Below are positions 7,460 through 15,715 of a stretch of DNA of 27,267 nt, piece after piece. Source of the stretch: Candidatus Liptonbacteria bacterium RIFOXYD1_FULL_36_11 (GTDB lineage Bacteria; Patescibacteriota; Minisyncoccia; UBA6257; XYB1-36-10); NCBI GenBank assembly GCA_001821375.1, contig MHLG01000020.1, positions 1 to 27,267 on the forward strand. The letters run 5' to 3'. The translations under genes were made by a program, and so were the position numbers. Every line of letters begins with the position of its first letter. The first letter of the stretch is position 1. The notes beneath the pieces were generated by a model that worked only from the letters and a program-made list of their open reading frames with translations, was not told the origin of the DNA and made no database searches.

Positions 7460-8558
7460 CTTATCCTTTTTTATGACCTTTAGCACATCTCTAGTCAAAT
7501 GGGATCAAGCTAATATACTTGAAAGAGAAATCTCTCCTTATATTTTTTTGGCTGAACATTTCAGCCAAATTTTTATATTCACCTATGGCAATTCTAAAGA
7601 CTATAAGTATAAAGATAAACTTACATCCAATATTAAAGTAATCATTAAACCAAAATTTATTCCTTCCCGCTGGTATCAATATCTCGCCCCCCTTCTTCAT
7701 CTCCCAACAATTTTTCGCTCTCATTTCTTGAAAACTAACCAAATGCACGGCGCAAAAACTGCTATCATCGCTAAATTTTTAAATCCCTTTGCTAAACTCA
7801 TTATCCGCACCGGCTATACTCAATCACTTTTTGACGCCAAAGAAAATAAAAATCTCTCAAAAATAAAACGTCTGGAAAAAATAGCTTATCGATTTGCAAA
7901 CCACTCCCTAGTCACTTCTCTTGCAGATAAAAAATATTTAATAGAAGAATATAAAATCCCCAAAAATAAAATCTCTGTAATTGCTAATTATATTGACACT
8001 GACATTTTCCGGCCTAATTTAAAAATTACTAAATTAGAAAATCGCCTTATTTTTGTCGGTCGTCTCTCCTCTCAAAAAAATCTCCCCTCTCTTATAAAAG
8101 CGCTATCTGGCCTAAATCTTTCTCTTGATTTAATCGGGGAAGGAAAACAAAAAGAAGAATTAAAAAAACTAGCTGAAAGCGAAAAAGTTTCCGTTAATTT
8201 TTTTGGTACCATACCTAATTTCAAACTTCCGGAAATCTTAAACCGCTACCGTATTTTTATTCTTCCCTCTCTTTATGAAGGTATGCCAAAAACTCTTCTT
8301 GAAGCAATGTCTTGCAATCTTGCCTGTATTGCCACAAACGTCCCCGGCTCCCGCGAAGTTATCCAAAATGGAAAAAATGGCCTCCTCGCCGAAACTTCTT
8401 CGGCCAGTTTAAGAGAAAATATCCTAAAACTCATAAACAATCTAGAATTTCAAAAAACTCTTGGCGAGAACGCCCGTGAGTTTATCTTAAAAAATTTTTC
8501 TCTTAAAACCCAAATCCAAAAAGAACTCTCTATCTACCAAAATCTAACAAAAAACTAA
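7440..8558 (+). CDS. glycosyltransferase family 4 (GT-B)
   Basis: A 372-residue retaining GT-B enzyme. LIFVGRLSSQKN at 203-214 opens the nucleotide-binding half. The EX7E motif is EGMPKTLLE at 280-288, followed by VPGSREVIQNGKNG, all typical of GT4. The N-terminal half has the FFMTFSTSL...ILEREI pattern seen in GT4 enzymes of environmental phyla. The gene starts inside the end of the kinase gene (20-base overlap). ATG at 7473 is an alternative start that would remove 11 residues. It probably transfers a sugar to a lipid-linked glycan on the inner face of the membrane; donor and acceptor are unknown. Confidence 0.88.
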   Translation: MSIQKRNLSFFMTFSTSLVKWDQANILEREISPYIFLAEHFSQIFIFTYGNSKDYKYKDKLTSNIKVIIKPKFIPSRWYQYLAPLLHLPTIFRSHFLKTNQMHGAKTAIIAKFLNPFAKLIIRTGYTQSLFDAKENKNLSKIKRLEKIAYRFANHSLVTSLADKKYLIEEYKIPKNKISVIANYIDTDIFRPNLKITKLENRLIFVGRLSSQKNLPSLIKALSGLNLSLDLIGEGKQKEELKKLAESEKVSVNFFGTIPNFKLPEILNRYRIFILPSLYEGMPKTLLEAMSCNLACIATNVPGSREVIQNGKNGLLAETSSASLRENILKLINNLEFQKTLGENAREFILKNFSLKTQIQKELSIYQNLTKN

Positions 8559-8579
8559 ATCTATCCTTTTTTTAACTTT

Positions 8580-9500
8580 ATGAACTTTAAACTTTCCACT
8601 TCTTTTTTTAACATTAACGCCGACCACGGCCTTTCTAAATGGCAAATGCGCGCCTATAAACTCTCTAATCTATTAAATAATTCCTTTCCTAATAGTTTTT
8701 TAGATAAAGAATTAAAAATAAAAAAATTTCTTTTAGACAGCCAAACTTTAGAAAAATTTTGGCCGGAAATAGAACCGACCAGCTCCCCCTCCCGCGCTCT
8801 TTCTAACCTTTTCTGGTTCTCTCTCCCTTGGAAAAAAATTAAAGCAGAACTCGGCGAAATTAATGTCTTTGACACTGGCTGCGGCTCCGGAAATTATGGC
8901 AAATTTCTTATAGAAAAAGCTAACACCACAATCTCCTCTTATACTGGAACCGACTTTAAAGAAAACTCTAACTGGAAAAATTTAGAAAAAAATTTTTTCA
9001 ATTTTCACTTTTTCTGCTCCGATAGTGCAAATATTCTTTCCTGTATCCCTAAAAAAACCAATCTTTTTATCAGTCAATCGGCTATTGAACACTTTTCTAA
9101 GGACCTGTTATATTTCAAACAAATAAGGAAATTTATTATAAACACTAATCGCCCTATTTTTCAAATCCACCTCTTCCCTTCTGCCGCCTGCCTCCATCTT
9201 TACCGCTTCCATGGTATTCGTCAATATACTCCTCGCACTATCTCAAAAATTACCCGCCTTTTCCCAAATTCAACAAAAAAACTATTTTTCCTCGGCGGCT
9301 CCGCCTGCAACCTCCTGCACTACAACTTTATAACTAAACAAAAAAACAAAGGCTTGTCCGACCTCCGCTTATCTGATACAAAAAAATATATCAACCTTCT
9401 TAAGGAAAAAATTACCGAAGATATCAATTTAAAAAATCTAAACCAACCCTCTTTTTATGCTCTTATTATCCACTCTAATATAAATCAAAAAACCTTCTAA
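8580..9500 (+). CDS. class I SAM-dependent methyltransferase
   Basis: A 306-residue protein. The first 90 residues are not recognised. SAM motif I is VFDTGCGSGNYG at 96-107, an acidic TGTDF follows at 123-127, and SQSAIEHFSKD at 165-175 matches the conserved acidic/histidine region of small-molecule methyltransferases. The C-terminal 100 residues are variable. It is third in the operon, 21 bases after the GT4 gene, and no Shine-Dalgarno site is visible. Its stop is 10 bases from the stop of the convergent deacetylase-methyltransferase gene. Methylation of a glycan residue is the likely role by context. Confidence 0.75.
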   Translation: MNFKLSTSFFNINADHGLSKWQMRAYKLSNLLNNSFPNSFLDKELKIKKFLLDSQTLEKFWPEIEPTSSPSRALSNLFWFSLPWKKIKAELGEINVFDTGCGSGNYGKFLIEKANTTISSYTGTDFKENSNWKNLEKNFFNFHFFCSDSANILSCIPKKTNLFISQSAIEHFSKDLLYFKQIRKFIINTNRPIFQIHLFPSAACLHLYRFHGIRQYTPRTISKITRLFPNSTKKLFFLGGSACNLLHYNFITKQKNKGLSDLRLSDTKKYINLLKEKITEDINLKNLNQPSFYALIIHSNINQKTF

Positions 9501-9510
9501 AATTTTTCTA

Positions 9511-11034
9511 TTATCTCCCTAAAATAAAATTTACAACTGGCCGTAATAAATTTTTAACCGGCTTCGGAATATATTTTTTAAAAACTGATATTTTACTCTT
9601 TAATCCAGCTATCCATTCACTCGGTAAAACAAAATTAGCTAAAGAAAGTGGCAATTTCCTACGCGATAAGCAAAGCCCCTCTCCTCCCTCTCCTACTTTT
9701 CCCACAAAAACCCAATTTATTGGTATTGTCCCACTATCAGGGTTCTCTTCCATTTTCCGATATTGCTCTTCTTCCTCTATATTAACCGGCTCCATCTTCT
9801 TGTATTGCACTCCAAATAACCGTCCCGGGCCAATTTTTTCTGCCCATCTTTTTACCTCCTCTAAACTAAAATAATGCCTTACTCTGTTCGGTGGATTTCC
9901 CTCGTTAGTCTCTTTTTTCCCCTCCCTTAAAACTGGAAAAGTAACTATAAAAACAGCTCCGGGTTTAGCAATACGCCTAATCTCAAAAGCTAAATCATCC
10001 GGATTAAAAAGATACTCCACAATTCTTGCTGCCACTACTACATCAACCGACTTATCTGGTAAACCACTCGTCGTAGCATCCCCCACTTTTGGTTCTAGTA
10101 TCCCATCACTATCAATACCGCTAACCATTCCCGAAGCATTATCAACCAAATAAATTTTAGAAGCAATTTTTTTTAAAGGAGAAGTTAAAATTCCTCCTGC
10201 CGACCCTAAATCAACAATAATTGGCCTTTCTATTTTTTGCGCCTCCTCCTTAATAATTTCCCTAAAACGTTTTGTTCTATAAAGTCTTTGCGTATCTTTA
10301 TTCCACTCTTTAGCCGCCTTGTTATAATACTTTTCTACCGCCGCTCTTCTAAAAAGGTCTGCTCCTTCACTAAAAGAAAGAAAAAAAGCCCCTTTTTTCT
10401 TTACCTCCTTTATCGCCGCCTCGTAAACTCCTAACATTTTCTCTAAATCAAAACTAGCCACACTATCATGAAATCCTACCGCTATATAACGTCTCTCATC
10501 TAAAATTTTAGAAAAAAAACTTAACCATTTATCAATATTCAACTTTCCCATATAAATTGGCCAATCATCAAGCGCTATTGGCATCCTAACTAACCCTTTA
10601 TATATAAAATACGGCTCTTTCGCTATATCACTTTCTGCGCTCCATAAAAACCCTCTTTCAAAAAGTTGGCTAAGAGTGCTATTATCAAAACGTGAACGTG
10701 GTGAGCGATATCCCACCGGCCAATCCGCCGCTTCACGGCAAGCTTTAACTTCACTTACGTAATAATTTGAGTTCCAATCACTCTGATGATTATAAGAATG
10801 AAAAGCTACCTCCTGCCCGGCCTCGCGAATCATCTGAATTAAATCGCTCTGCTCCTTAAATATCTTTCCTACTACATTATAAGTAGCCGCAACTCTATAC
10901 TTCTTCTCAAGCTCAATAAATCTAATTATTGCTTCTCTACATAAAGAAACATCAGCTTTGCTATCTATATTTTGCTCAATATCATGATAAAAAGTAACTA
11001 ACTTTTGCTTCTTTTTTTCCTTTTTCAAAAACAT
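9511..11034 (-). CDS. fusion of polysaccharide deacetylase and SAM methyltransferase
   Basis: A 507-residue two-domain protein. Residues 1-235 form a NodB-like deacetylase of the DVE type: YHDIE at 16-20 (motif 1), HSYNH at 79-83 (metal-binding motif 2), GYRSPRSRF at 108-116 (motif 3) and GFHDS at 187-191 (late histidine). Residues 270-415 are a class I methyltransferase: IVDLGSAGG at 273-281, LVDNA at 296-300 and RIAKPGAVFIVTFP at 354-367. The end (480-507) is a basic amphipathic tail, KKYIPKPVKNLLRP, which may bind membrane. The likely activities are N- or O-deacetylation and methylation of the same glycan. No signal peptide is seen, so it probably acts in the cytoplasm. The ATG at 11034 is supported by a promoter 6 bases upstream. 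The gene is monocistronic. Confidence 0.8.
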   Translation of the reverse strand: MFLKKEKKKQKLVTFYHDIEQNIDSKADVSLCREAIIRFIELEKKYRVAATYNVVGKIFKEQSDLIQMIREAGQEVAFHSYNHQSDWNSNYYVSEVKACREAADWPVGYRSPRSRFDNSTLSQLFERGFLWSAESDIAKEPYFIYKGLVRMPIALDDWPIYMGKLNIDKWLSFFSKILDERRYIAVGFHDSVASFDLEKMLGVYEAAIKEVKKKGAFFLSFSEGADLFRRAAVEKYYNKAAKEWNKDTQRLYRTKRFREIIKEEAQKIERPIIVDLGSAGGILTSPLKKIASKIYLVDNASGMVSGIDSDGILEPKVGDATTSGLPDKSVDVVVAARIVEYLFNPDDLAFEIRRIAKPGAVFIVTFPVLREGKKETNEGNPPNRVRHYFSLEEVKRWAEKIGPGRLFGVQYKKMEPVNIEEEEQYRKMEENPDSGTIPINWVFVGKVGEGGEGLCLSRRKLPLSLANFVLPSEWIAGLKSKISVFKKYIPKPVKNLLRPVVNFILGR

Positions 11035-11040
11035 ATTCTT

Positions 11041-11068
11041 ATTATATTATTTATAAAAGCAATATCAA
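11041..11068 (-). promoter_or_regulatory. sigma-70-like promoter for a leaderless transcript
   Basis: On the minus strand TTGATA (11063-11068), a 16-base spacer and a perfect TATAAT (11041-11046) lie 6 bases (AAGAAT) upstream of the ATG at 11034. The predicted transcription start coincides with the start codon, and no Shine-Dalgarno site is present. Confidence 0.7.
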
Positions 11069-11110
11069 TTATTCTTTCCTTTTTTTAAAAACTGCTTAAT
11101 TTTACAAAAA

Positions 11111-11836
11111 ATGAAAAACTTTATTAAAAAAATTATTTCCCATATAAAAAAATTTGGTTTCTTTTCTTTTTTAAAAACAGTCTCTCGTCGCCCTTTTGAT
11201 AATAATTTTACAAACTCGTTTAAATTACGTTTTTTTATTAATCTTCATAATTTAAGCTATAAAAAAATATCCAGTTTGGCAAAAAAATTAAACAAAGGCG
11301 AACACCCTAAACGTGCCATACTAAAGTACGAAAACTTTTTTCTTAGCCATATTAAACCGGAAGACTCTGTTTTAGATATCGGCTGCCACACCGGCTACCT
11401 TTCTTTTAAAGCCGCTCTAATCGCTAAAAAAGTTGTTGGTATAGATTTAAATAAAAAAAACATTTCCATCGCTAAAGAAATATATAAACTTCCAAACTTG
11501 TCTTTTATATCCGCTGACGCTACTCTTTTCCCTTTTAAAGAAAAATTTAATAAAATCATTCTTTCTAATGTATTAGAACATATAGAAAACAGAATTGATT
11601 TTCTTAAAAAAATATCCAATCTTTCTGACATTATTCTTCTTCGAGTTCCTTTAATTGAAAGAGATTGGCTCGCTGTCTATAAAAAAGAAAACGGTTACAA
11701 TTATCTTCTTGATTCTACTCATTATATTGAATACACCTTAAAAGAACTAAAAGAAGAAGTAGATAAATCTGATTGGAAAATAGAAAATTTTACCATTAAA
11801 TTTGGTGAATTCTGGGGAATCTTATTTAAAAAATAG
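11111..11836 (+). CDS. class I SAM-dependent methyltransferase
   Basis: A 241-residue protein with a basic N-terminal segment (KNFIKKIISHIKK). SAM motif I is VLDIGCHTGYLS at 87-98, GIDLNKKNI at 110-118 is the acidic ribose-binding region, ADATLFPF is at 135-142 and LSNVLEH at 151-157. This is the Methyltransf_11/UbiE-like layout. It opens a plus-strand trio and is divergent from the deacetylase-methyltransferase gene, with 76 bases between the starts. The next gene begins one base after its stop. It probably methylates a glycan or a lipid carrier; the substrate is unknown. Confidence 0.8.
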   Translation: MKNFIKKIISHIKKFGFFSFLKTVSRRPFDNNFTNSFKLRFFINLHNLSYKKISSLAKKLNKGEHPKRAILKYENFFLSHIKPEDSVLDIGCHTGYLSFKAALIAKKVVGIDLNKKNISIAKEIYKLPNLSFISADATLFPFKEKFNKIILSNVLEHIENRIDFLKKISNLSDIILLRVPLIERDWLAVYKKENGYNYLLDSTHYIEYTLKELKEEVDKSDWKIENFTIKFGEFWGILFKK

Positions 11837-11837
11837 A

Positions 11838-12899
11838 ATGTTCACCTTAAAAAAAATAATAAATAAATTTCAATTTTACTTTCAGTCTTTTTTAAATTTT
11901 TTCCGCCTTGGCAAAATTTTTCTAATTTCCGACAAAAACAACTGGGTCATAAAAACCATAGTAAAAGAAATAAATAAAAATACATCGATAAAAACTAGTA
12001 TTTCTTCCTCTCCTCTTTTTTTAAAAAACAAAATTATTCACTTCGGCTCCATCCATGATTTTATTTTTCATAAAGAAAAAGTACACCCATCTAATAAAAT
12101 AATAGCTTCTTGGTATCACATCAATGGAAGAAATATAGAAAAAGGACTTGCTAAAGAAATAAGAGAAAAAAACATCCCCATCCACACTTCCTGTTCTATA
12201 ACAAAAAAAGGATTAATTAACTTAGGTATCAAAGAAAAACAAATAAAAGTTATTCCTCTCGGTATTGACTTAAAAATTTTCAAACCATTAAAAAATCCTC
12301 TAGAAAAAACAGAAATAAAAAAACGCCTCGGTTTACCTTTAGATAAAATAATCATCGGCTCTTTCCAAAAAGACGGTAATGGCTGGAAAGAAGGCAATGA
12401 ACCAAAACTTATTAAAGGCCCCGATATCTTCTGCGACACCATAGAAATCCTAGCCAAAAAATATCCGCTCCACATTCTTCTAACCGGTCCCGCCCGCGGT
12501 TATGTTAAAAACCGCCTCTCGGAAGCTGGTATTCCTTTCACTCACAAATATTTAAAAAAATATAATAATATTGTAAACTTCTACCATGCTTTAGATTTAT
12601 ACATTATTTCTTCCCGCGTTGAAGGCGGCCCTATGGCTCTTCTTGAATCTTGGGCAACTAGCATCCCTCTCATCTCCACTCCCGTCGGTATGGTAAAAGA
12701 TCTTGCCCGCCCTGAAGAAAACATCCTTCTCTCTTCCTCTTTCAGTCCAGAAGAATTCGCTTCTCTAGCCTCTTACCTTATTAATAATTCAGAATTATCC
12801 TCTAAAATTTCTAAAAACGCCCTCAAAGACATCCAAAACTACTCCTGGCAAAAAATGGCCGAAAGCTACTTCCAAAAATTATATCTTCCCTTTCAATAA
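11838..12899 (+). CDS. glycosyltransferase family 4 (GT-B)
   Basis: From the chosen start the protein is 353 residues. IKVIPLGIDLKIFKP at 136-150 is the GT4 linker, IIIGSFQKDGNGW at 171-183 opens the C-terminal Rossmann half, and EGGPMALLE at 262-270 is the EX7E motif with STPVGMVKDL after it. ATG at 11838 was preferred to an in-frame ATG at 11802, because the latter lies 35 bases inside the upstream gene and adds nothing recognisable. The N-terminal half is short compared with typical GT4 enzymes. The phrase NEPKLIKGPDIF (187-198) suggests a donor-site loop longer than usual. The protein is probably cytoplasmic and acts in sequence with the methyltransferases on either side. Confidence 0.83.
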   Translation: MFTLKKIINKFQFYFQSFLNFFRLGKIFLISDKNNWVIKTIVKEINKNTSIKTSISSSPLFLKNKIIHFGSIHDFIFHKEKVHPSNKIIASWYHINGRNIEKGLAKEIREKNIPIHTSCSITKKGLINLGIKEKQIKVIPLGIDLKIFKPLKNPLEKTEIKKRLGLPLDKIIIGSFQKDGNGWKEGNEPKLIKGPDIFCDTIEILAKKYPLHILLTGPARGYVKNRLSEAGIPFTHKYLKKYNNIVNFYHALDLYIISSRVEGGPMALLESWATSIPLISTPVGMVKDLARPEENILLSSSFSPEEFASLASYLINNSELSSKISKNALKDIQNYSWQKMAESYFQKLYLPFQ

Positions 12900-12902
12900 T
12901 CA

Positions 12903-13790
12903 ATGAAAAATCTTTTTGATCAACTGGAAATAAATATTGCCGAAAAACATAAAGAAATAAATTCAACCTCTCTCAAAATTCATCCGTTTAAACCTCTATC
13001 TTTTATAAAAATAAATCTTCATTTGTTCCTAAATAAAATTGGCTTGTTTTCTAAACTTGCCGAAACCGGGTTCATCCGCCGCTGGTTTAACGAATTTAAT
13101 TTTTACTGGCAAAAAGAACTCAACGGCCGCCCCCTTAAATTTCATGATTTTTTCTACCTCCACTCTCTTTACCGCTCTCGTTATCAAAATTTAAAGCTAG
13201 AAGATGAAACAAACCCAAACCAATTTTTAGCCGACTGGCAAAAACCGGGTAACATTTATCAAATTTTTTCCTGCGCTTACCAATATGGAATAAATCCTTT
13301 TTCTTTTTTGCCTTTTAAAAAACATTTAAAGAAAAAAATGAAAATCCTTGAATACGGCTGCGGCTTTGCTCCCATCGTCACATCTCTTTTTCATTATCAA
13401 CCTAATAAATTCAACCTAACCATTGCCGACATCCCAAACTTTACTTTTCATTACGCCAAATGGAAACTCAAACCATTCGGCATTAAAACTATAGATATTA
13501 ATCCCGCTTTATTTCCTCCTCTCTCTAAATATGACATTATTTTTATTATCACTGTCCTAGAACACCTCACCAATCCGCTTGAAGTTATTAAACATCTCAC
13601 TAATCATCTTAATCCCGACGGATCCCTAATTTTTGATTACATTAAGAGCAACGCTGAAGGGTTAGATACTAAACAATCATTACTAGCAAGACAAGAGGTT
13701 ATAAATTTTATTAAAGAAAATTTTAAAATTATTCAAGGAAATCTTAACGCAGAGAATATAAAAACTATTATCGCTATAAAAAAAGCCTAA
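12903..13790 (+). CDS. SAM-dependent methyltransferase with long N-terminal region
   Basis: A 295-residue protein that starts three bases after the stop of the GT4 gene. Residues 1-140 are not recognised and are rich in Phe, Trp and Tyr. Residues 147-156 (ILEYGCGFAP) form SAM motif I, IADIP at 174-178 is the acidic region, and FIITVLEHLTNP at 214-225 plus LNPDGSLIFDY at 236-246 complete a class I methyltransferase. The pattern resembles methyltransferases found among polysaccharide genes. A 151-base gap follows before the next gene, with no clear terminator. The substrate is unknown. Confidence 0.75.
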   Translation: MKNLFDQLEINIAEKHKEINSTSLKIHPFKPLSFIKINLHLFLNKIGLFSKLAETGFIRRWFNEFNFYWQKELNGRPLKFHDFFYLHSLYRSRYQNLKLEDETNPNQFLADWQKPGNIYQIFSCAYQYGINPFSFLPFKKHLKKKMKILEYGCGFAPIVTSLFHYQPNKFNLTIADIPNFTFHYAKWKLKPFGIKTIDINPALFPPLSKYDIIFIITVLEHLTNPLEVIKHLTNHLNPDGSLIFDYIKSNAEGLDTKQSLLARQEVINFIKENFKIIQGNLNAENIKTIIAIKKA

Positions 13791-13941
13791 TCCAAAATTA
13801 TGCTTTAAAACTTTTAAAAGAGTACGTAAAAAACAAATCCTACTACTTATTTCTAAAAACTCGTCATTCTCATCAAATTTTTTATAACTTCAACTACCCT
13901 CTCTAAATTTTTTCCGTCGGTAACAAAAAACTTTTTATATT

Positions 13942-14709
13942 ATGTCAAAAATAGGCGCAAAAATCAAAAAAGACCGTAAAAAACAAATAATTTTAACCAT
14001 CATCGCCGCCCGCGGCGGCAGCCGCGGCATTCCCAATAAAAACATCCGACCTATCGCCGGAAAACCATTACTAGCTTACTCCATACTGCCAGCTCTCTCG
14101 CTTGTGAAAAAAGGTTTGCTTGACCGTCTTATTCTTACTACTGATAGTTCTAAAATAGCCGCTATTGGCCGCCGTTACGGCGTGGAAACGCCCTTCCTTC
14201 GTCCCCATCGTCTCGCCACAAGTAAAAGCCAAATGAGAGACGTCCTCTTACACGCCCTCCACTGGTTGGAAAAAGAAGAATCCTACCGCCCGGACTATTT
14301 TATACTTCTCCAACCCACCGCCCCCCTCCGGGAAGAAGAAGATATTACCGCCTGTTTGAAAGAAATCAAAAAATCTTACACCGACGCCGTTATTGTAGTT
14401 TCTGAAACTGAACTCGCCTCGTTTTTTATCAAAAACGGCTATCTAAAAAAATCCTTCGATACTCCTAATCTTAAAAAAAATACTAATCGTCAATCCATGC
14501 CGAAAAGATATATTCCTATCGGCTCCACCTTTCTCGTAAGAACTAAAACTTTTTTGAAAGAAAAAACTGTTTTCCCGAAAAAAACCCGCTTTGTCGTCTG
14601 TCCTAACTGGCGATCTGTTGATATCAACAGTCCCGAGGATTTGGCTATTGCCGAACTGCTTCTGAAAAACAAACAAAAAATCAATAAATTTATTGAAAAT
14701 TTTCAATGA
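13942..14709 (+). CDS. acylneuraminate/CMP-sugar cytidylyltransferase
   Basis: A 255-residue nucleotidyltransferase of the NeuA/LegF/SpsF type. The nucleotide-binding signature AARGGSRGIPNKN is at 21-33, followed by IAGKPLLAYSI at 38-48. LQPTAPLR at 123-130 and VDINSPEDL at 226-234 are the other conserved blocks. The family transfers CMP from CTP to nonulosonic acids (sialic, legionaminic, pseudaminic) or related keto sugars. It heads a trio with two oxidoreductases and overlaps the first by 4 bases (ATGA). The first 16 residues are a basic extension not needed for the fold. Upstream, 13791-13941 is a 151-base AT-rich spacer in which I find no clear promoter. A true nonulosonate would need a NeuB-type synthase, which is not in this window. 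Confidence 0.85.
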   Translation: MSKIGAKIKKDRKKQIILTIIAARGGSRGIPNKNIRPIAGKPLLAYSILPALSLVKKGLLDRLILTTDSSKIAAIGRRYGVETPFLRPHRLATSKSQMRDVLLHALHWLEKEESYRPDYFILLQPTAPLREEEDITACLKEIKKSYTDAVIVVSETELASFFIKNGYLKKSFDTPNLKKNTNRQSMPKRYIPIGSTFLVRTKTFLKEKTVFPKKTRFVVCPNWRSVDINSPEDLAIAELLLKNKQKINKFIENFQ

Positions 14710-15692
14710 AAAAAAATGTATTTCTCATCGGCGCCGGCAATATCGGCAGCCGCCACCTACAAGCTCTGAAAGCAGTCTGTTTGCCACTCAACATTAAAGT
14801 AGTTGACCCAAATGAAGCCAATCTCGCGACCGCCAAAGAACGGTGGGAAGCGATGCCGGAAAAAAGTAAAATTACCCGCCAACACCAAGTTGAATTCTTA
14901 AACACGCTTCCCGCCAATAAAAATAAAATAGATTTGGCGATTATCTCTACCAGCGCGAACGTCAGAGCCAAAATCATCAGAGAACTCCTTAAAAAAAATA
15001 AAGTGAAATACTTGCTTATGGAAAAAATTCTCTTCCAAAAAAAATCGGATTACGACTCTATCGGGAGACTTCTCGCAAAAAATAAAATTAAAGCTTGGGT
15101 TAACTGCTCCAGGCGCGCTATGCCTTGGTATCAAAAACTGGCCGCCGAACTTCGCGGCCGGTCTTTTACCGCCCTCGTTTCTCTCGGTTCTTTTAGCTTA
15201 ATTAGTAACGTTATTCATTATCTGGATTACTTTTCTTTAATCGCCGACGATAATCGCTTTATCATTAACACTTCCCAAATTGAAAAAAAACTCATTTCTT
15301 CTAAACGCCCCGAATTTAAAGAATTAATCGGAACCATAGAAGTTTATTTTAAAAATAACTCATCTGTAAAAATAACTAGCCGCGCGAACGACCGCGGCCC
15401 TCTTTTAGTCTACATTAATACTCCTGCAATTTACTGTCTGCTTAACGAAACTACCGGTCAACACCTTATCGCTCGTGCCTCTCATAATTGGAAACTGGAA
15501 AAAATAAACTCCCCTCTTATTCTTCAAAGTCAGCTCACTAATAAAATTGTAGAAAAAATTTTAAAAAACAACTCGTCTAATCTCACCCCCCTTAGAGAAA
15601 GCTCAACTATTCATCTAAATTTCCTAGAACCAATTTTAAAACACCTGAACCGCTTCCAAGTTATAAAATATAAAAAATATCCCTTTACTTAA
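14706..15692 (+). CDS. Gfo/Idh/MocA-like oxidoreductase (atypical)
   Basis: A 328-residue protein with an N-terminal Rossmann fold, VFLIGAGNIGSRHLQ at 5-19, for NAD(P). The usual EKP motif is replaced by MEKILFQ at 105-111, and the normal GYNRR is replaced by VNCSRRAMPWY at 132-142. The rest is the variable substrate domain. The changed motifs mean its reaction may differ from standard sugar dehydrogenation. It overlaps the cytidylyltransferase gene by 4 bases and is followed after 23 bases by a second Gfo/Idh gene, which points to one pathway, perhaps oxidising or reducing the CMP- or UDP-activated sugar. The ATG is fixed by the ATGA overlap. Confidence 0.75.
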   Translation: MKKNVFLIGAGNIGSRHLQALKAVCLPLNIKVVDPNEANLATAKERWEAMPEKSKITRQHQVEFLNTLPANKNKIDLAIISTSANVRAKIIRELLKKNKVKYLLMEKILFQKKSDYDSIGRLLAKNKIKAWVNCSRRAMPWYQKLAAELRGRSFTALVSLGSFSLISNVIHYLDYFSLIADDNRFIINTSQIEKKLISSKRPEFKELIGTIEVYFKNNSSVKITSRANDRGPLLVYINTPAIYCLLNETTGQHLIARASHNWKLEKINSPLILQSQLTNKIVEKILKNNSSNLTPLRESSTIHLNFLEPILKHLNRFQVIKYKKYPFT

Positions 15693-15715
15693 CCCTAAAA
15701 AAATACCTGACAAAC

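Noticed and set aside
12116..12475. 119-codon minus-strand frame
   Set aside because: Antisense to the GT4 gene at 11838-12899, which carries intact motifs.
13791..13941. tRNA, riboswitch or terminator in the 151-base gap
   Set aside because: Only a short self-complementary CTTTTAAAAG is present, with no cloverleaf, no T tract and no riboswitch-like core.
14707..14709. UGA read as glycine (Gracilibacteria/Absconditabacteria code)
   Set aside because: TGA at 14707-14709 and 26099-26101 ends proteins at natural family lengths, and reading through gives no meaningful extension.
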